From positions 1-45,775 of the forward strand of contig CAZXMO010000019.1 of assembly GCA_964641125.1 (NCBI GenBank): a stretch of 45,775 nucleotides of DNA, given 5' to 3'. Position 1 is the stretch's first letter; each line of letters opens with the position of its first letter. Source of the stretch: JBKHAJ01 sp964641125 (GTDB taxonomy: Bacteria > Spirochaetota > Spirochaetia > SPDA01 > CAZSGZ01). Positions 25,252-34,811 of this stretch are shown one piece after another. Under the pieces are notes generated by a model that was not told the DNA's origin, made no database searches, and saw nothing but the letters and a program-made list of their open reading frames with translations. The position numbers and the translations under genes were made by a program.

Positions 25252-28200
25252 TATGTTCTCCAAACGTCTTCGATTTTAGGTATTGATTTGAGCTCCCGGA
25301 TAACCTCGTCCTGACTGGATACCGTTATCTGCGGGGAGACCTTGATTACGATTTCTTTCTCGGGAACCGAATTGCGCAGGTGGAGGAATATCCTGGCGTT
25401 TCCGGGGTAGGAGAAGAAGGTCGATCGTAGGCCGAACAGCTCCTCCTCGTGGCAGTCCGGGCGCAGCCGGATGTGGATGTCCGCCGATTCTTCCACGGTC
25501 AGCTCCTCGGGGTTCAGGATTGCCTCGACCTTGAGCTTCGGCTCGTCATCCTTGGAGATGTCGAGCTTTCCCTGGAGGGCGTAGATCCCGTCCGGCTGGA
25601 CCCGGTAGCGGTCCTTCTCCCACACCGAGGGGAAGAAGATCACCTCTATTGAGCCGTTGAAGTCCTCGATCTGTCCGAAGGCCATGGGTTTCCCCTTCTT
25701 GGTCTGGATCTCCCGGATTCCTTTGACGATCCCGATCAGGTTGTACATTTTGTCGGGGTTGTGCCGCTCGGGCTTGCTCAGGTCCAGGGTCACCGCCTTC
25801 TTCCAGAGGTCCCGGTACTTATCCAAAGGATGTCCGGAGAAGTAAAAACCCAGGTGCTCCTTCTCGTAACGGAGGATTTCCGACTCGGGCCATTCCTCGA
25901 CCTGCTTGAGCTCGATCTGGGAAAAGGCCTCCTCCTCGGATTCTTCGAAGAGAGATGACTGGCCGAACTGGGCCGATTCTTTTTTCGCGGCCACAAAGGC
26001 GGTCAAAGTGTCCAGGTTGTAGCAGAGCTCGGCCCGTCCCGGTTCGATGGAATCGAAGAGCCCCGATTGGATAAGGGCTTCTAAGACCTTGTGGTTGACT
26101 GTTTTTAAATCTACCCGTTCCAGGAAGTCGACGAACGATTTGAAGGGACCTCCCTCGCCTCTAGCCCGGAGTATCTCGTCCACGGCCCCTTCGCCGACAT
26201 TCTTGATTCCCACGAGGCCGTAGATGATCTTGCCGTCGACCACACTGAAGTATTTATCGGAGCGGTTTACGTCGGGGGGCAGGAGGTCGATACCCATGTC
26301 CCGGCTCTCGGAAATGTACTCGGTGAGCTTGTCGGTAAAGTTGATTTCATTTGTCAAATTCGCCGCCATAAACTCGGCGGGATAGTTTGCCTTGAGATAA
26401 GCGGTCTTATAAGCGAGAACGCTGTAGGCCGCGGCGTGGGACTTGTTGAATCCGTAACCGGCGAAGGGCTCGAGGAGGGTAAAGATCTTCTCAGCTTCTT
26501 TTTCCGAGATTCCCTTTTCCGCCGCTCCCTGGAGGAAGTCTTTCTTGAGTCTCTCCATCTCCTTGAGCTTCTTCTTTCCCATCGCACGCCTCAGGATATC
26601 GGCCTGTCCGAGGGTGAACCCGGCGATGATCCGGACGATCTCCATGACCTGCTCCTGATAGACGATGACCCCGTAGGTCTCCTTCAGGACCTTCTCGAGA
26701 GTGGGATGGGGATACCGGATGGGTTTCCGGCCCCATTTCGCATCGATGAACTGGGGAATGTTCTCCATGGGTCCGGGTCGGTAGAGGGCGTTCAAGGCGA
26801 TCAAATCCTCTATGCAGTTGGGCTTCGCCTGGCGGAGAATTCCCTGCATTCCCGAGCTCTCGAACTGGAAAATACACTTGCTCTTTCCCTCGCCTAGGAG
26901 CTCGAAGGTCTTCTCGTCGTCCTCGGGGACCGCGTCGATGTCCACATCCGTGCCCCGCTTTTGGATGAGGTCGACGGTGTTCTTGATCAGGGTCAGGGTC
27001 TTGAGCCCCAAGAAATCCATCTTGACCAGGCCGCACTCTTCGAGCATGCCCATAGTGTACTGGGTCGATATGGAGCCGGTCTTGGGATCGCGGTAAAGGG
27101 GGACAAACTCGGTCAGAGCATCCTTGCCGATGACGATTCCCGCGGCATGGGTCGAGGCGTGACGATTGAGTCCCTCGAGTTTCCGGCTGACGTCGATAAG
27201 CTCGCCGTAGTTTCCTCCCCGTTCGATGACCTCCTTCAGCTTGGGCTCGAGGCCGAGGGCCTTCTCAAGGTCTATCTTCGGCCCCTGGGGGACCAGCTTC
27301 GCTATCCGGTCCGATTCGGCGTAGGGAATGTCCAAGACCCGGGCCACGTCCCGGATGACCGCCCTGGCTTTGAGTGTTCCGAAGGTTATTATCTGCCCGA
27401 CCTTGTCGGTCCCGTACTTCCGGGTAACGTAGTCGATTACCTCCTGACGCCTCTCGAAGCAGAAGTCGATGTCGAAGTCGGGCATGGAGATACGCTCGGG
27501 ATTGAGAAACCGCTCGAAGAGAAGACCGTATTTGAGAGGATCGATATCGGTTATCTTCAAAGCGTACGCAACGATTGATCCGGCTCCCGAGCCCCTGCCC
27601 GGTCCCACCGGGATGTCGTGGGTCCGGGCATAGTGGATGAAGTCCCATACGATGAGGAAGTACCCGGTAAAACCCATGGCGATAATTACCTGGAGTTCGT
27701 GGTCCGCCCGGGCCCGAATGTTTTCATTGACATCGTACCGTTCTTTGAGTCCCTCGTAGGTCAGATGACGGAGATAATCCTCCGGGGAGGAGAACCCCTT
27801 AGGGATTTGGTAGTCGGGGAGCATCGGGCCGGGGAGATCGATTTCGAGCTCCGCCATCTCGGCGATCCTCACCGTATTACTCAAGGAGTCGGGGATTTCT
27901 CCGAACATCCGCTCCATCTCCTCCCCCGACTTCATATAGAACTGGTCCGATTGAAACTTGAGGCGGTTGGAGTCCCCCTTTTTCTTGCCGGTATCGATGC
28001 AGATGAGTATGTCCTGGGCGTTGGCGTCCGATTGGTCGAGGTAGTGAATGTCGTTGGATGCAATAACGGGAATCCCCGTCCGTTTGGCAATCTCCACGAT
28101 TCCCCGATTGGCCGCCCGCTGCTCCGGTATGCCGTGGTCCTGGACCTCGAGGAAGTAATTCCCCTTGCCGTAAACATCCTGGTAGAAGTGCGCCCGCTTC

Positions 28201-28679
28201 GCCGCTTCTTCTTCACGTCCCTGCAGGAGAAGCTTGGGTATTTCTCCCGCGAGGCAGGCCGAGGATGCGACGATGCCCTCCGAGTATTTGAGGAGGAGCT
28301 CCTCGTCGATTCGGGGCTTGTAGTAGAATCCTTCGGTGTACCCCAGGGAGGAAAGCCTGATGAGGTTCTTGTATCCGGTCCGGTTCTTGGCGAGGAGGAC
28401 CAGGTGGTTGTACCGTTCTCCTGAATCTCCCGATATACCCCCCGATTTGATATGCCTCGATTCGGGAGCCACATAGAACTCACATCCCACGATCGGTTTG
28501 ATCTCGTTACGGAGGCACTCTTTATAGAACTTGAGCGCACCGAACATATTCCCGTGGTCGGTAAGAGCCAGACGGGTCATCCCCAGTGATTTTGCCTTGG
28601 CAACGAGTTTTTCGATAGTTGCCGCGCCGTCGAGGAGAGAAAAATCGGAATGGTTGTGGAGATGAACGAAGTCGGGCAT
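25251..28679 (-). CDS. dnaE: DNA polymerase III alpha subunit
   Basis: The replicative polymerase. The 1142 residues show the PHP domain at the start (HLHNHSDFSLLDG), the C-family polymerase core with catalytic Asp residues in PDFDIDFCF (about 398-404), the fingers and beta-binding region, and an OB fold in the C-terminal part (YNLIGIVKGIREIQTKKGKP). Length matches the DnaE1 type, and no intein is present. A clear promoter sits in the 42-nt gap after the FAD-subunit gene, with the start predicted at the ATG; there is no Shine-Dalgarno. Confidence 0.98.
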   Translation of the reverse strand: MPDFVHLHNHSDFSLLDGAATIEKLVAKAKSLGMTRLALTDHGNMFGALKFYKECLRNEIKPIVGCEFYVAPESRHIKSGGISGDSGERYNHLVLLAKNRTGYKNLIRLSSLGYTEGFYYKPRIDEELLLKYSEGIVASSACLAGEIPKLLLQGREEEAAKRAHFYQDVYGKGNYFLEVQDHGIPEQRAANRGIVEIAKRTGIPVIASNDIHYLDQSDANAQDILICIDTGKKKGDSNRLKFQSDQFYMKSGEEMERMFGEIPDSLSNTVRIAEMAELEIDLPGPMLPDYQIPKGFSSPEDYLRHLTYEGLKERYDVNENIRARADHELQVIIAMGFTGYFLIVWDFIHYARTHDIPVGPGRGSGAGSIVAYALKITDIDPLKYGLLFERFLNPERISMPDFDIDFCFERRQEVIDYVTRKYGTDKVGQIITFGTLKARAVIRDVARVLDIPYAESDRIAKLVPQGPKIDLEKALGLEPKLKEVIERGGNYGELIDVSRKLEGLNRHASTHAAGIVIGKDALTEFVPLYRDPKTGSISTQYTMGMLEECGLVKMDFLGLKTLTLIKNTVDLIQKRGTDVDIDAVPEDDEKTFELLGEGKSKCIFQFESSGMQGILRQAKPNCIEDLIALNALYRPGPMENIPQFIDAKWGRKPIRYPHPTLEKVLKETYGVIVYQEQVMEIVRIIAGFTLGQADILRRAMGKKKLKEMERLKKDFLQGAAEKGISEKEAEKIFTLLEPFAGYGFNKSHAAAYSVLAYKTAYLKANYPAEFMAANLTNEINFTDKLTEYISESRDMGIDLLPPDVNRSDKYFSVVDGKIIYGLVGIKNVGEGAVDEILRARGEGGPFKSFVDFLERVDLKTVNHKVLEALIQSGLFDSIEPGRAELCYNLDTLTAFVAAKKESAQFGQSSLFEESEEEAFSQIELKQVEEWPESEILRYEKEHLGFYFSGHPLDKYRDLWKKAVTLDLSKPERHNPDKMYNLIGIVKGIREIQTKKGKPMAFGQIEDFNGSIEVIFFPSVWEKDRYRVQPDGIYALQGKLDISKDDEPKLKVEAILNPEELTVEESADIHIRLRPDCHEEELFGLRSTFFSYPGNARIFLHLRNSVPEKEIVIKVSPQITVSSQDEVIRELKSIPKIEDVWRT

Positions 28680-28684
28680 ACCTG

Positions 28685-28714
28685 ACTATAATCCGAACAT
28701 TCGGGGTCTGTAAA
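28685..28714 (-). promoter_or_regulatory. Sigma-70 promoter of dnaE, leaderless
   Basis: On the minus strand: TTTACA (28714-28709), 18 nt spacer, TATAGT (28690-28685). Only 5 nt separate the -10 box from the A of ATG 28679, so RNA should begin at the start codon. Confidence 0.65.
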
Positions 28715-28721
28715 GTGAGGG

Positions 28722-29600
28722 TCAGTATTCTCCGGAGATAAGGTCGATGAACCACGCCAAGAGGGCAATCATCCTGTCCCGTTGAAAGTCGGTTACCAGC
28801 CCCTCTCCCGTATCGAGTCCCTTGGTGAAATCTTCCAAAACCGCGCTGATATCCTTTTTCGAAAGGGGAAGCTTCCGGCCGGTCAGCTCGGCCTCGATCT
28901 GTTTATTGCGGACAATTACGTCCTTCATCCCCCCGAAACAGAACTTGAATCCGTTCAAGCTTCCCTTTTGAATCTTGGCTAATCCGGTGAAGCTCAAGCT
29001 CGTGTAGGGACTCAAAGATCTGCTCCCGATCTTTCGGTAGACCTGGACATCCGGCTGCTCGGTGGGGATACGGATTTTCGTCACGATCTCACCGGAGGAG
29101 AGGCTCAAAGCGTTGTTAGAGTCGACGAGCTGGTTCAAATTGATCCATTTCGAACCCGCGGCGCTTCGTACCTCGACGCGAACGTCCATCAAGAGGAGCA
29201 CCGGATAGCAGTCCAACCGCTGATCAGGGACGCAGAGATTTCCCCCCAAGGTGGCACGATTACGGATCTGATAGGAGGCGATCTGACGTATAGCCAAGAA
29301 GAGGGTCCTCGGTATTATGTGTTTCCCGATTTCCAGAAGGCGGTTCAAGGTGACCGCGGAACCGATTTCCAGGTATCTTTCCGTCCTCGAAATCCGTTTG
29401 AGCTCGTCGATCCCGTCTACGGTTATAATATCCCGGGTGAAGGACAGGTACTTCTCCTGTTCGTTCATGAGGAGATAACTCCCTCCCGCGAATACGGTGG
29501 CCTTGGGCATGGTCCGGTACTGCTGCAGCAGGGTGGTCAGGTTCGACGGCTGATAGATATGGATCGTCCTTTCCTCCGAGGGTTTACCTCCGTTTGTCAC
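28722..29600 (-). CDS. FAD-binding subunit of a xanthine-dehydrogenase-like enzyme
   Basis: The flavin subunit (CoxM/XdhB class, 292 residues) of a molybdenum hydroxylase-type complex. The FAD-binding motifs are AGGSYLLM near residue 38 and RNRATLGGNLCV near 113; the CO_deh_flav_C domain follows (SLSFTGLAKIQ and on). The start is GTG 29600, with GGAGG 7 nt upstream; it overlaps the FeS subunit by 17 nt. It is the last of the Mo-FeS-FAD gene trio. In intact enzymes it passes electrons to NAD+ or another acceptor. Confidence 0.85.
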   Translation of the reverse strand: MTNGGKPSEERTIHIYQPSNLTTLLQQYRTMPKATVFAGGSYLLMNEQEKYLSFTRDIITVDGIDELKRISRTERYLEIGSAVTLNRLLEIGKHIIPRTLFLAIRQIASYQIRNRATLGGNLCVPDQRLDCYPVLLLMDVRVEVRSAAGSKWINLNQLVDSNNALSLSSGEIVTKIRIPTEQPDVQVYRKIGSRSLSPYTSLSFTGLAKIQKGSLNGFKFCFGGMKDVIVRNKQIEAELTGRKLPLSKKDISAVLEDFTKGLDTGEGLVTDFQRDRMIALLAWFIDLISGEY

Positions 29601-30069
29601 GCTTGCGCCTCCGTCTGAACTGAGAGGCGAGCTGAACCGCCTCGAGGAGTTGGATGTAGCTGGTGCACCCGCACTTGTGTCCCCACAAGAGCTCGAGGGT
29701 ATCGGGATCCTCCGGATTCAGGTGGTTCTCCAAGAGGGAGTGGATGGAGAGGACCTTCCCGGGGGTGCAGAAATGACAGGGGGTGTAGCGGGTCTCATCG
29801 AAGGCCCTCGCTATATCCTGGTAATCCCGGCTCTCGATAAATCCTTCGTAAGTAAGGATCTCGGCGTTCTGTACGGCGAAGATGGGAAGGAGACACGACA
29901 ATACGATGTTTCCGTTCATGAGGACGGCACAGGCCCCGCATTTGCCCCCGTAACATCCCGAGCGGGTTCTGCTCAGGGAAAAATCCCTATGGAGAACGTC
30001 GATAAGGCGTACACGGGGATCCGCTTCGATGGTTACCTCCCTGTCGTTGAGTACGAATCGCACCTTCAT
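29584..30069 (-). CDS. [2Fe-2S] subunit of a xanthine-dehydrogenase-like enzyme
   Basis: Small electron-transfer subunit (CoxS/XdhC class, 161 residues). The plant-type ferredoxin cluster uses C39, C44, C47 and C59 (GCYGGKCGAC, later LSC). The second, helical-domain cluster uses C98 and C101 (PCHFC) and C133 and C135 (KCGC). All eight ligands are therefore present. ATGA overlap with the Mo subunit (30066-30069) indicates coupled synthesis. The intact clusters contrast with the degenerate Mo subunit. Confidence 0.88.
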   Translation of the reverse strand: MKVRFVLNDREVTIEADPRVRLIDVLHRDFSLSRTRSGCYGGKCGACAVLMNGNIVLSCLLPIFAVQNAEILTYEGFIESRDYQDIARAFDETRYTPCHFCTPGKVLSIHSLLENHLNPEDPDTLELLWGHKCGCTSYIQLLEAVQLASQFRRRRKRDKRR

Positions 30070-32162
30070 TTTCTAAAAGCCTCCACCGCCCTCAGAGTTC
30101 GCTGAATGCTTTCCGGTTTGACCGGGAGGGTGTCGAAGTAATATCCCGCTGCCTGGGCCAAGGCGGAAAAATACGCCGCCGGTATCAGGTTGAAGGGGAG
30201 GTTGTCCAGTCCTAAGGCCGGAGCTTTTTTTTCCGGTTCCAGAAATTCGATGTGGATATTGGGAACCGTGAAGATATGAGGTGTTCTGTATATTTGAGCG
30301 GAACGGTGCTGGTCCTTGAGCCATATCTGTTCCGAGGTCGCCCATTCCAAGGCGTGATAGATCCCCGCCTCAACCGTCTTGAAGGCGGCCTGTCTGTTGT
30401 AGAGATTCCCCGCATACACTACCGCCCATATCCCTTTGATTTCGGTCTCTAAAGTCACACTGTCGAGCTCGATCTCCACTACCGCCGATCCCAAGGAGGT
30501 GGAGGGAAAGGGGTTCCCGGTTTGAGCCTCGGAATCCCATCTTCCCGTTTTGGGCAGATTTATGTTCCTTTTCACTTCGATGGGCAGGGGGGACCGGAAT
30601 CGCTTCTGCTGGATTGCCTCGCAGGCCCTGACTAAAACGTTCGTGATCAGTGTCACGTTGCGGGAAAAAATTGAGGGTCCGGAATCAGGCACTCGGGAGG
30701 TGTCGACCTCTTCGCAACGGATGTCCGAGATATCCAACTCCAATATCCCCGCGGCAAGGGAGCGCCATAAATCGTGGATATCCGTATCACCGGTCACGAG
30801 CGAGGACTTGAGGACGGCGGTGCTCTCCTCTTCGAGACGCACCGAGATGGAGTAGGTAGTTTCGATTTCGTCGTTTCCGCTCAAGCCGTTACCCTGATAG
30901 CCCGAAGCGAGGCCGATTCCGCGCAGGGGGACCGGGGTGTCTTCAAAACTCGACCTGCGTTTTTTCGCCGTCTCGTAAGCGGAGTATTTGCGCTTTAAAT
31001 CGGACAGCACGGTGACCCGGTCGATGCACCCCTCGAGGCGCGGCGTATCGAAAAAAAGGTGCTTGGTGAAGGATCGGCTCTTTTGGGAGACCAGATGGTT
31101 TTTCCTCCACTCCTCGGGGGGGATTCCGGAGAGCTCGGACAGGCGGTTCGCGTGGGTTTCTATGGCGAAGAATCCCGCGCTCAATCCGCAGCCCGGGGGA
31201 AGTATCGTAGGGGCGTTGTTGGTTTTGACGATCCTGATGTCCATAGCACACGCTCCCGAGGAGTAGGTTCCGAAACTGCCGAAGAGGAGTCGATGGACGT
31301 ATTCCCGGGTAAACAGGGGAAAGGCCCCCCCGTCTACATCGACGGTGACGTGGAGTGCCGAAAGGGCGCCCTTCTCGGTGATCCCGGAGCGTATACGGAA
31401 ATTTACCTTGTTTTTCTGATAATTATCGTCGGATCGGGACCTGCTGATGTCGACGATTCGAACCGGCCTTCGCGCTTTCCATGCCAAAAGAGCCGTTTGG
31501 GCCGCAATGACCGAAGGTTCCCATATTTTGGTTTCGAAGGAGGGGGATATATCGAGAGTTCGTACGCTGACGGCGCTCTCGTCGAGGCCGAGGACTCCGG
31601 CGACGGCGGAACGGACGTGAAACGGATATTGGGTGGTGCAATAGACGGTAAATCCCTCCGCGTCGGGGATGACGAAGGCCCCTAAGGGGTCTTTGGCGAA
31701 ATCATCCTTGAGTCTTACCGTGTACGCGGCCTCCACGATTTGGAACGCCTGGGCGAACCCTTTTTCGACATTTCCCCGGGTAAATGTCTCGGTCCGGTAG
31801 ATCTGATTTTCTTCGTACGCGTCGATACCCGGAAGCGGCGGCTCCTGCTGATATTCGATTTGAGTTTGTTTGAGGAGCCGTACGAGGCGGTTTTCGCTGG
31901 GGCAGGATATGAGGAGGACCGGCTGGTGCTCGTATGATACGGTGGTCCCCGCGAGGAGGGGGATACCCTCCCCGGCGATATAAACCGTGTTGGAACCGGG
32001 GATGTCCTTGGCGCTGCAGAAGGTTACTTCCTCGGGGAGCTCCGCGGGCATCTTTATCGAGCTTATCCGGGCGTTTGCTACCGGCGAGGGGAGGGAAGCT
32101 CCGTAGAGCATATTATCGGAATAGCATTCGTCGAGATTTTTAAAATATCCGTTCGTGTCCAT
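30066..32162 (-). CDS. Divergent molybdopterin-binding subunit of a xanthine-dehydrogenase-like enzyme
   Basis: At 698 residues it is shorter than the usual ~750-800 of the CoxL/XdhA class, but the fold is recognisable: a hammerhead-like N-terminus, then VYCTTQYPFHVRSAVAGVLGL, then PPGCGLSAGFFAIETHANRL, and a C-terminal LPFNLIPAAYFSAL. The motifs that hold molybdenum cofactor are altered. The GGxFGxK loop reads SPSFETK (206-212), the GQG loop reads TDIHDLW (460-466), and the catalytic Glu near the C-terminus appears as Asp653 in LGLDNLP. It may bind a variant cofactor, use another substrate, or be inactive. It follows the aminotransferase gene by 11 nt, so it could share the polysaccharide transcript. 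Confidence 0.75.
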   Translation of the reverse strand: MDTNGYFKNLDECYSDNMLYGASLPSPVANARISSIKMPAELPEEVTFCSAKDIPGSNTVYIAGEGIPLLAGTTVSYEHQPVLLISCPSENRLVRLLKQTQIEYQQEPPLPGIDAYEENQIYRTETFTRGNVEKGFAQAFQIVEAAYTVRLKDDFAKDPLGAFVIPDAEGFTVYCTTQYPFHVRSAVAGVLGLDESAVSVRTLDISPSFETKIWEPSVIAAQTALLAWKARRPVRIVDISRSRSDDNYQKNKVNFRIRSGITEKGALSALHVTVDVDGGAFPLFTREYVHRLLFGSFGTYSSGACAMDIRIVKTNNAPTILPPGCGLSAGFFAIETHANRLSELSGIPPEEWRKNHLVSQKSRSFTKHLFFDTPRLEGCIDRVTVLSDLKRKYSAYETAKKRRSSFEDTPVPLRGIGLASGYQGNGLSGNDEIETTYSISVRLEEESTAVLKSSLVTGDTDIHDLWRSLAAGILELDISDIRCEEVDTSRVPDSGPSIFSRNVTLITNVLVRACEAIQQKRFRSPLPIEVKRNINLPKTGRWDSEAQTGNPFPSTSLGSAVVEIELDSVTLETEIKGIWAVVYAGNLYNRQAAFKTVEAGIYHALEWATSEQIWLKDQHRSAQIYRTPHIFTVPNIHIEFLEPEKKAPALGLDNLPFNLIPAAYFSALAQAAGYYFDTLPVKPESIQRTLRAVEAFRK

Positions 32163-32173
32163 CGCTCCGTTTC

Positions 32174-33358
32174 TTATACGCGGTACCGGTTTTTTCCTAT
32201 ATCGATTACCGTCCGCACGATGTAATCAATCTGCTCGTCGGACAATCCGGGGTACAGCGGAAGGCTTATACAGGTTTCGAAGGCCTTACACGCCTCCGGA
32301 AAGTCCCGAGGACTCAAGGAGTACTCTATCTTGTAGTATGACATAAGATGAAGAGGTTTGAAATGGACTGAAACACCGATACCTTTTTCGTTTAATCGGA
32401 CGATGAATTCATTCCGGGTTATGGTGAGCCTCTCAGGGCGGATGCGAAGGATAAAGAGATGCCAGGCGTGGTTTTCCGCGTCCGCCGGTGGGCGGAGAAA
32501 GTCGATCCCCTCGAATCCTCGAAGATACATCCGGGCTATCCGTTCCCTCTCTTCCCGGAAGGCTTTCGCCTTTTTGAGCTGCTCGATTCCGATCGCGGCG
32601 GATATGTCCGACATATTGTACTTGTATCCCGGGGCGACCACGTCGTACTCCCAGGCGGCGCCACGGGACCGGTACCGGTCCCAAACGGTCCGGTCGATTC
32701 CGTGGAGTCTCATGATTCTCATGCGCTCGGCGAGATCATCGTCTTCGGTAACGATCATACCCCCTTCGCCGGTGGTTATCGGTTTCGTCGCATAGAAGGA
32801 GAAAACCCCAACCGTCCCCAAGCATCCGACCCACCCGGCAGGGGCCTTTACCGGAAAGGCGTGGGCCGCGTCTTCGACGATGGGAATCCGGTACCGCCCG
32901 GCAAGGGCGCCCAGGGTTTCCATGTCGCAGCACAGTCCGGCAACGTGGACGGGGATGATGCCCGACACCCGGTTCCCGGAGGCGGCCCTTTCGCGCACCG
33001 CTTCTTCGAGACGGTCGGGATCGATATTGAGCGTGTCCTCCCGGATATCTACCAAGAGGGGGTGGGCGCCGACGTATCTGCACACCTCACCGGTGGCGGT
33101 GAAGGTGAAGGCCGGAACCGCAACGAAGCTTCCCGGCGGAATTCGAAGAGCTTCGAGGGCCAGATGGAGGCCCGATGTGGCGGAATTGACCGCCAGGGCG
33201 TTCTTTACCCCGAGGAACCCGGCGAACCTGCTCTCGAAATCCGCCGCCTTTCCCGCGGTGCTCAGCCAACCGCTGCGGAGTACTTCGAGGACGGCGGACT
33301 CTTCCTCGGCGCCTAGACTTGGCCGATGAAAGGGTATAAACTCAGTATTCCGGCTCAT
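32174..33358 (-). CDS. DegT/DnrJ/EryC1/StrS-family sugar aminotransferase
   Basis: PLP-dependent transaminase of 394 residues that adds an amino group to a nucleotide-activated keto sugar. The PLP lysine is in FSFYATKPITTGEGG, the usual context. The N-terminus IPFHRPSLGAEEESAVLEVL and SGLHLALEAL are typical. ATG 33358 overlaps the dehydratase gene by 17 nt; GGAG lies about 10 nt upstream. The preceding dehydratase would make its 4-keto substrate, so the pair likely makes an amino sugar for a surface polysaccharide. Confidence 0.92.
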   Translation of the reverse strand: MSRNTEFIPFHRPSLGAEEESAVLEVLRSGWLSTAGKAADFESRFAGFLGVKNALAVNSATSGLHLALEALRIPPGSFVAVPAFTFTATGEVCRYVGAHPLLVDIREDTLNIDPDRLEEAVRERAASGNRVSGIIPVHVAGLCCDMETLGALAGRYRIPIVEDAAHAFPVKAPAGWVGCLGTVGVFSFYATKPITTGEGGMIVTEDDDLAERMRIMRLHGIDRTVWDRYRSRGAAWEYDVVAPGYKYNMSDISAAIGIEQLKKAKAFREERERIARMYLRGFEGIDFLRPPADAENHAWHLFILRIRPERLTITRNEFIVRLNEKGIGVSVHFKPLHLMSYYKIEYSLSPRDFPEACKAFETCISLPLYPGLSDEQIDYIVRTVIDIGKNRYRV

Positions 33359-34811
33359 TCTCGGGCAACTCCAGAGTGGGAACATAGCGGCGAAGACGAT
33401 CTCGAAGAATTATCCTGTTTCGGTAGCATTCCGGCTGGACCTCGGAAAAGAAACACACCGGTTTCAGGTTCTCGATGAGATCGTTCAAAGAATCGGACTC
33501 GATTCCCACTTCGGGCATCTCTAAAATTCGCGTGTGCTCGGTTGCTACCGGCTGCTGCCGGCCCTTCCACAGCTGTTCGTGGACTTTTTCACCGGGCCGC
33601 AGGCCGATATAGCGTATAGGAACCTCGTGATCGGGAGAGTATCCGTAGAAGCGGATCATCTGTTCGGCGACATCCCTGATCAGGATGGGCTCCTGCATAT
33701 CGAGGATGTAGAGACTGTTTCCCTTTCCCACGCCTCCGGTCTTGAGCACCAACGATGCCGCCTCGGGGATTGTCATAAAGAATCTACTCGCCTCGGGATG
33801 GGTCAAGGTGACCGGTCCCCCCTTCAATATCTGCTTGCGGAAGAGGGGTACGATGCTCCCCCGGGAGCCTAATACATTTCCGAACCTGACAACCATGAAC
33901 GAGGTGGATCCTCCATTGCTGCTCAGCACGAGGTGCTCGGCGATGAGCTTCGAGGCGCCGTAGATACTAATCGGATCCACCGCCTTGTCGGTGGAGATGA
34001 ATACGAAGCGTGTTACCCCGCAGGCTGCCGTCGCCTCGATGAGGTTTTTCGTTCCGAAGACATTGTTCGAGATTGCCGCCACCGGATTGGATTCGACCAT
34101 GGGGACGTGCTTATACGCGGCGCAGTGGAACACTACATCGGCCTTGAGACGGCTCATGATGAATCGGATGAATTCGGCGTCCTGGAGATCACCGACAACC
34201 GGAACAATCGTGGCTTTCTCTCCGACCCCTTCCTCCTGGAGGAGACGGAGCTCCTGCTCGATCTCGTAGATGCTGTTTTCTCCGTGGCCGAAGAGGTACA
34301 ACCGTTCGGCACCGCCCGAGAGAAGCTGCCGGGACAGCTCGCTTCCGATACTCCCTCCGGCTCCGGTTATGAGGACCCTTTTCCCCTTGAGATATCGGAG
34401 GCTCTCCTTCAAAGGGATGACTACCGGGGTCCTCCCCAAGAGATCCTGAGGGTCGATATCCCGGGTCTGAATGAGGTGGGCGCTTCCGTCTATTATCTGG
34501 GAGAGACTCGGCAGAATCTGGATTTTACTGAAACCGGCTTCTTTCAGATACCCGTAGATGCAGGCGAGCCGGTTATTGTCCGCTGAAGGGATCGATATGA
34601 TCGCTTCGTCGGCGGGAAAGCGTTCGCGGAGTGTTTTCGCTTCCTTGATCGGGCCGGCTACCGGAATTCCCTCTACCACGGTACCGATTTTTTCAGGATC
34701 ATCGTCTAAAAAGACGCTCACCCTGCCCAGGATCCCCTTGGTTGTTATTTCACGCGCCAGGGAAATACCCGCGAACCCGGCGCCTACGATTATTATGGTC
34801 CGGCCGCTCAT
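33342..34811 (-). CDS. CapD/FlaA1-like nucleotide-sugar 4,6-dehydratase
   Basis: Converts a UDP-sugar, probably UDP-GlcNAc, to a 4-keto-6-deoxy form. It has an N-terminal CoA/NAD-binding-like domain (IIIVGAGFAGISLAREI) and a C-terminal short-chain-dehydrogenase domain with GAGGSIGSELSRQL. The catalytic TDK and YGASK motifs appear in FISTDKAVDPISIYGASK. Unlike WbpM or PglF it lacks the four N-terminal membrane helices, so it should be soluble. ATGA overlap with the NusG paralogue upstream (34808-34811). Confidence 0.9.
   Translation of the reverse strand: MSGRTIIIVGAGFAGISLAREITTKGILGRVSVFLDDDPEKIGTVVEGIPVAGPIKEAKTLRERFPADEAIISIPSADNNRLACIYGYLKEAGFSKIQILPSLSQIIDGSAHLIQTRDIDPQDLLGRTPVVIPLKESLRYLKGKRVLITGAGGSIGSELSRQLLSGGAERLYLFGHGENSIYEIEQELRLLQEEGVGEKATIVPVVGDLQDAEFIRFIMSRLKADVVFHCAAYKHVPMVESNPVAAISNNVFGTKNLIEATAACGVTRFVFISTDKAVDPISIYGASKLIAEHLVLSSNGGSTSFMVVRFGNVLGSRGSIVPLFRKQILKGGPVTLTHPEASRFFMTIPEAASLVLKTGGVGKGNSLYILDMQEPILIRDVAEQMIRFYGYSPDHEVPIRYIGLRPGEKVHEQLWKGRQQPVATEHTRILEMPEVGIESDSLNDLIENLKPVCFFSEVQPECYRNRIILRDRLRRYVPTLELPENEPEY

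Noticed and set aside
27618..28424. 268-codon ORF antisense to dnaE
   Set aside because: Shadow frame caused by GC-rich third positions; it lies wholly over conserved DnaE sequence and has no ribosome binding site or domain.
25251..28679. Intein in dnaE
   Set aside because: DnaE has standard length with continuous family sequence; no intein splice motifs were seen.
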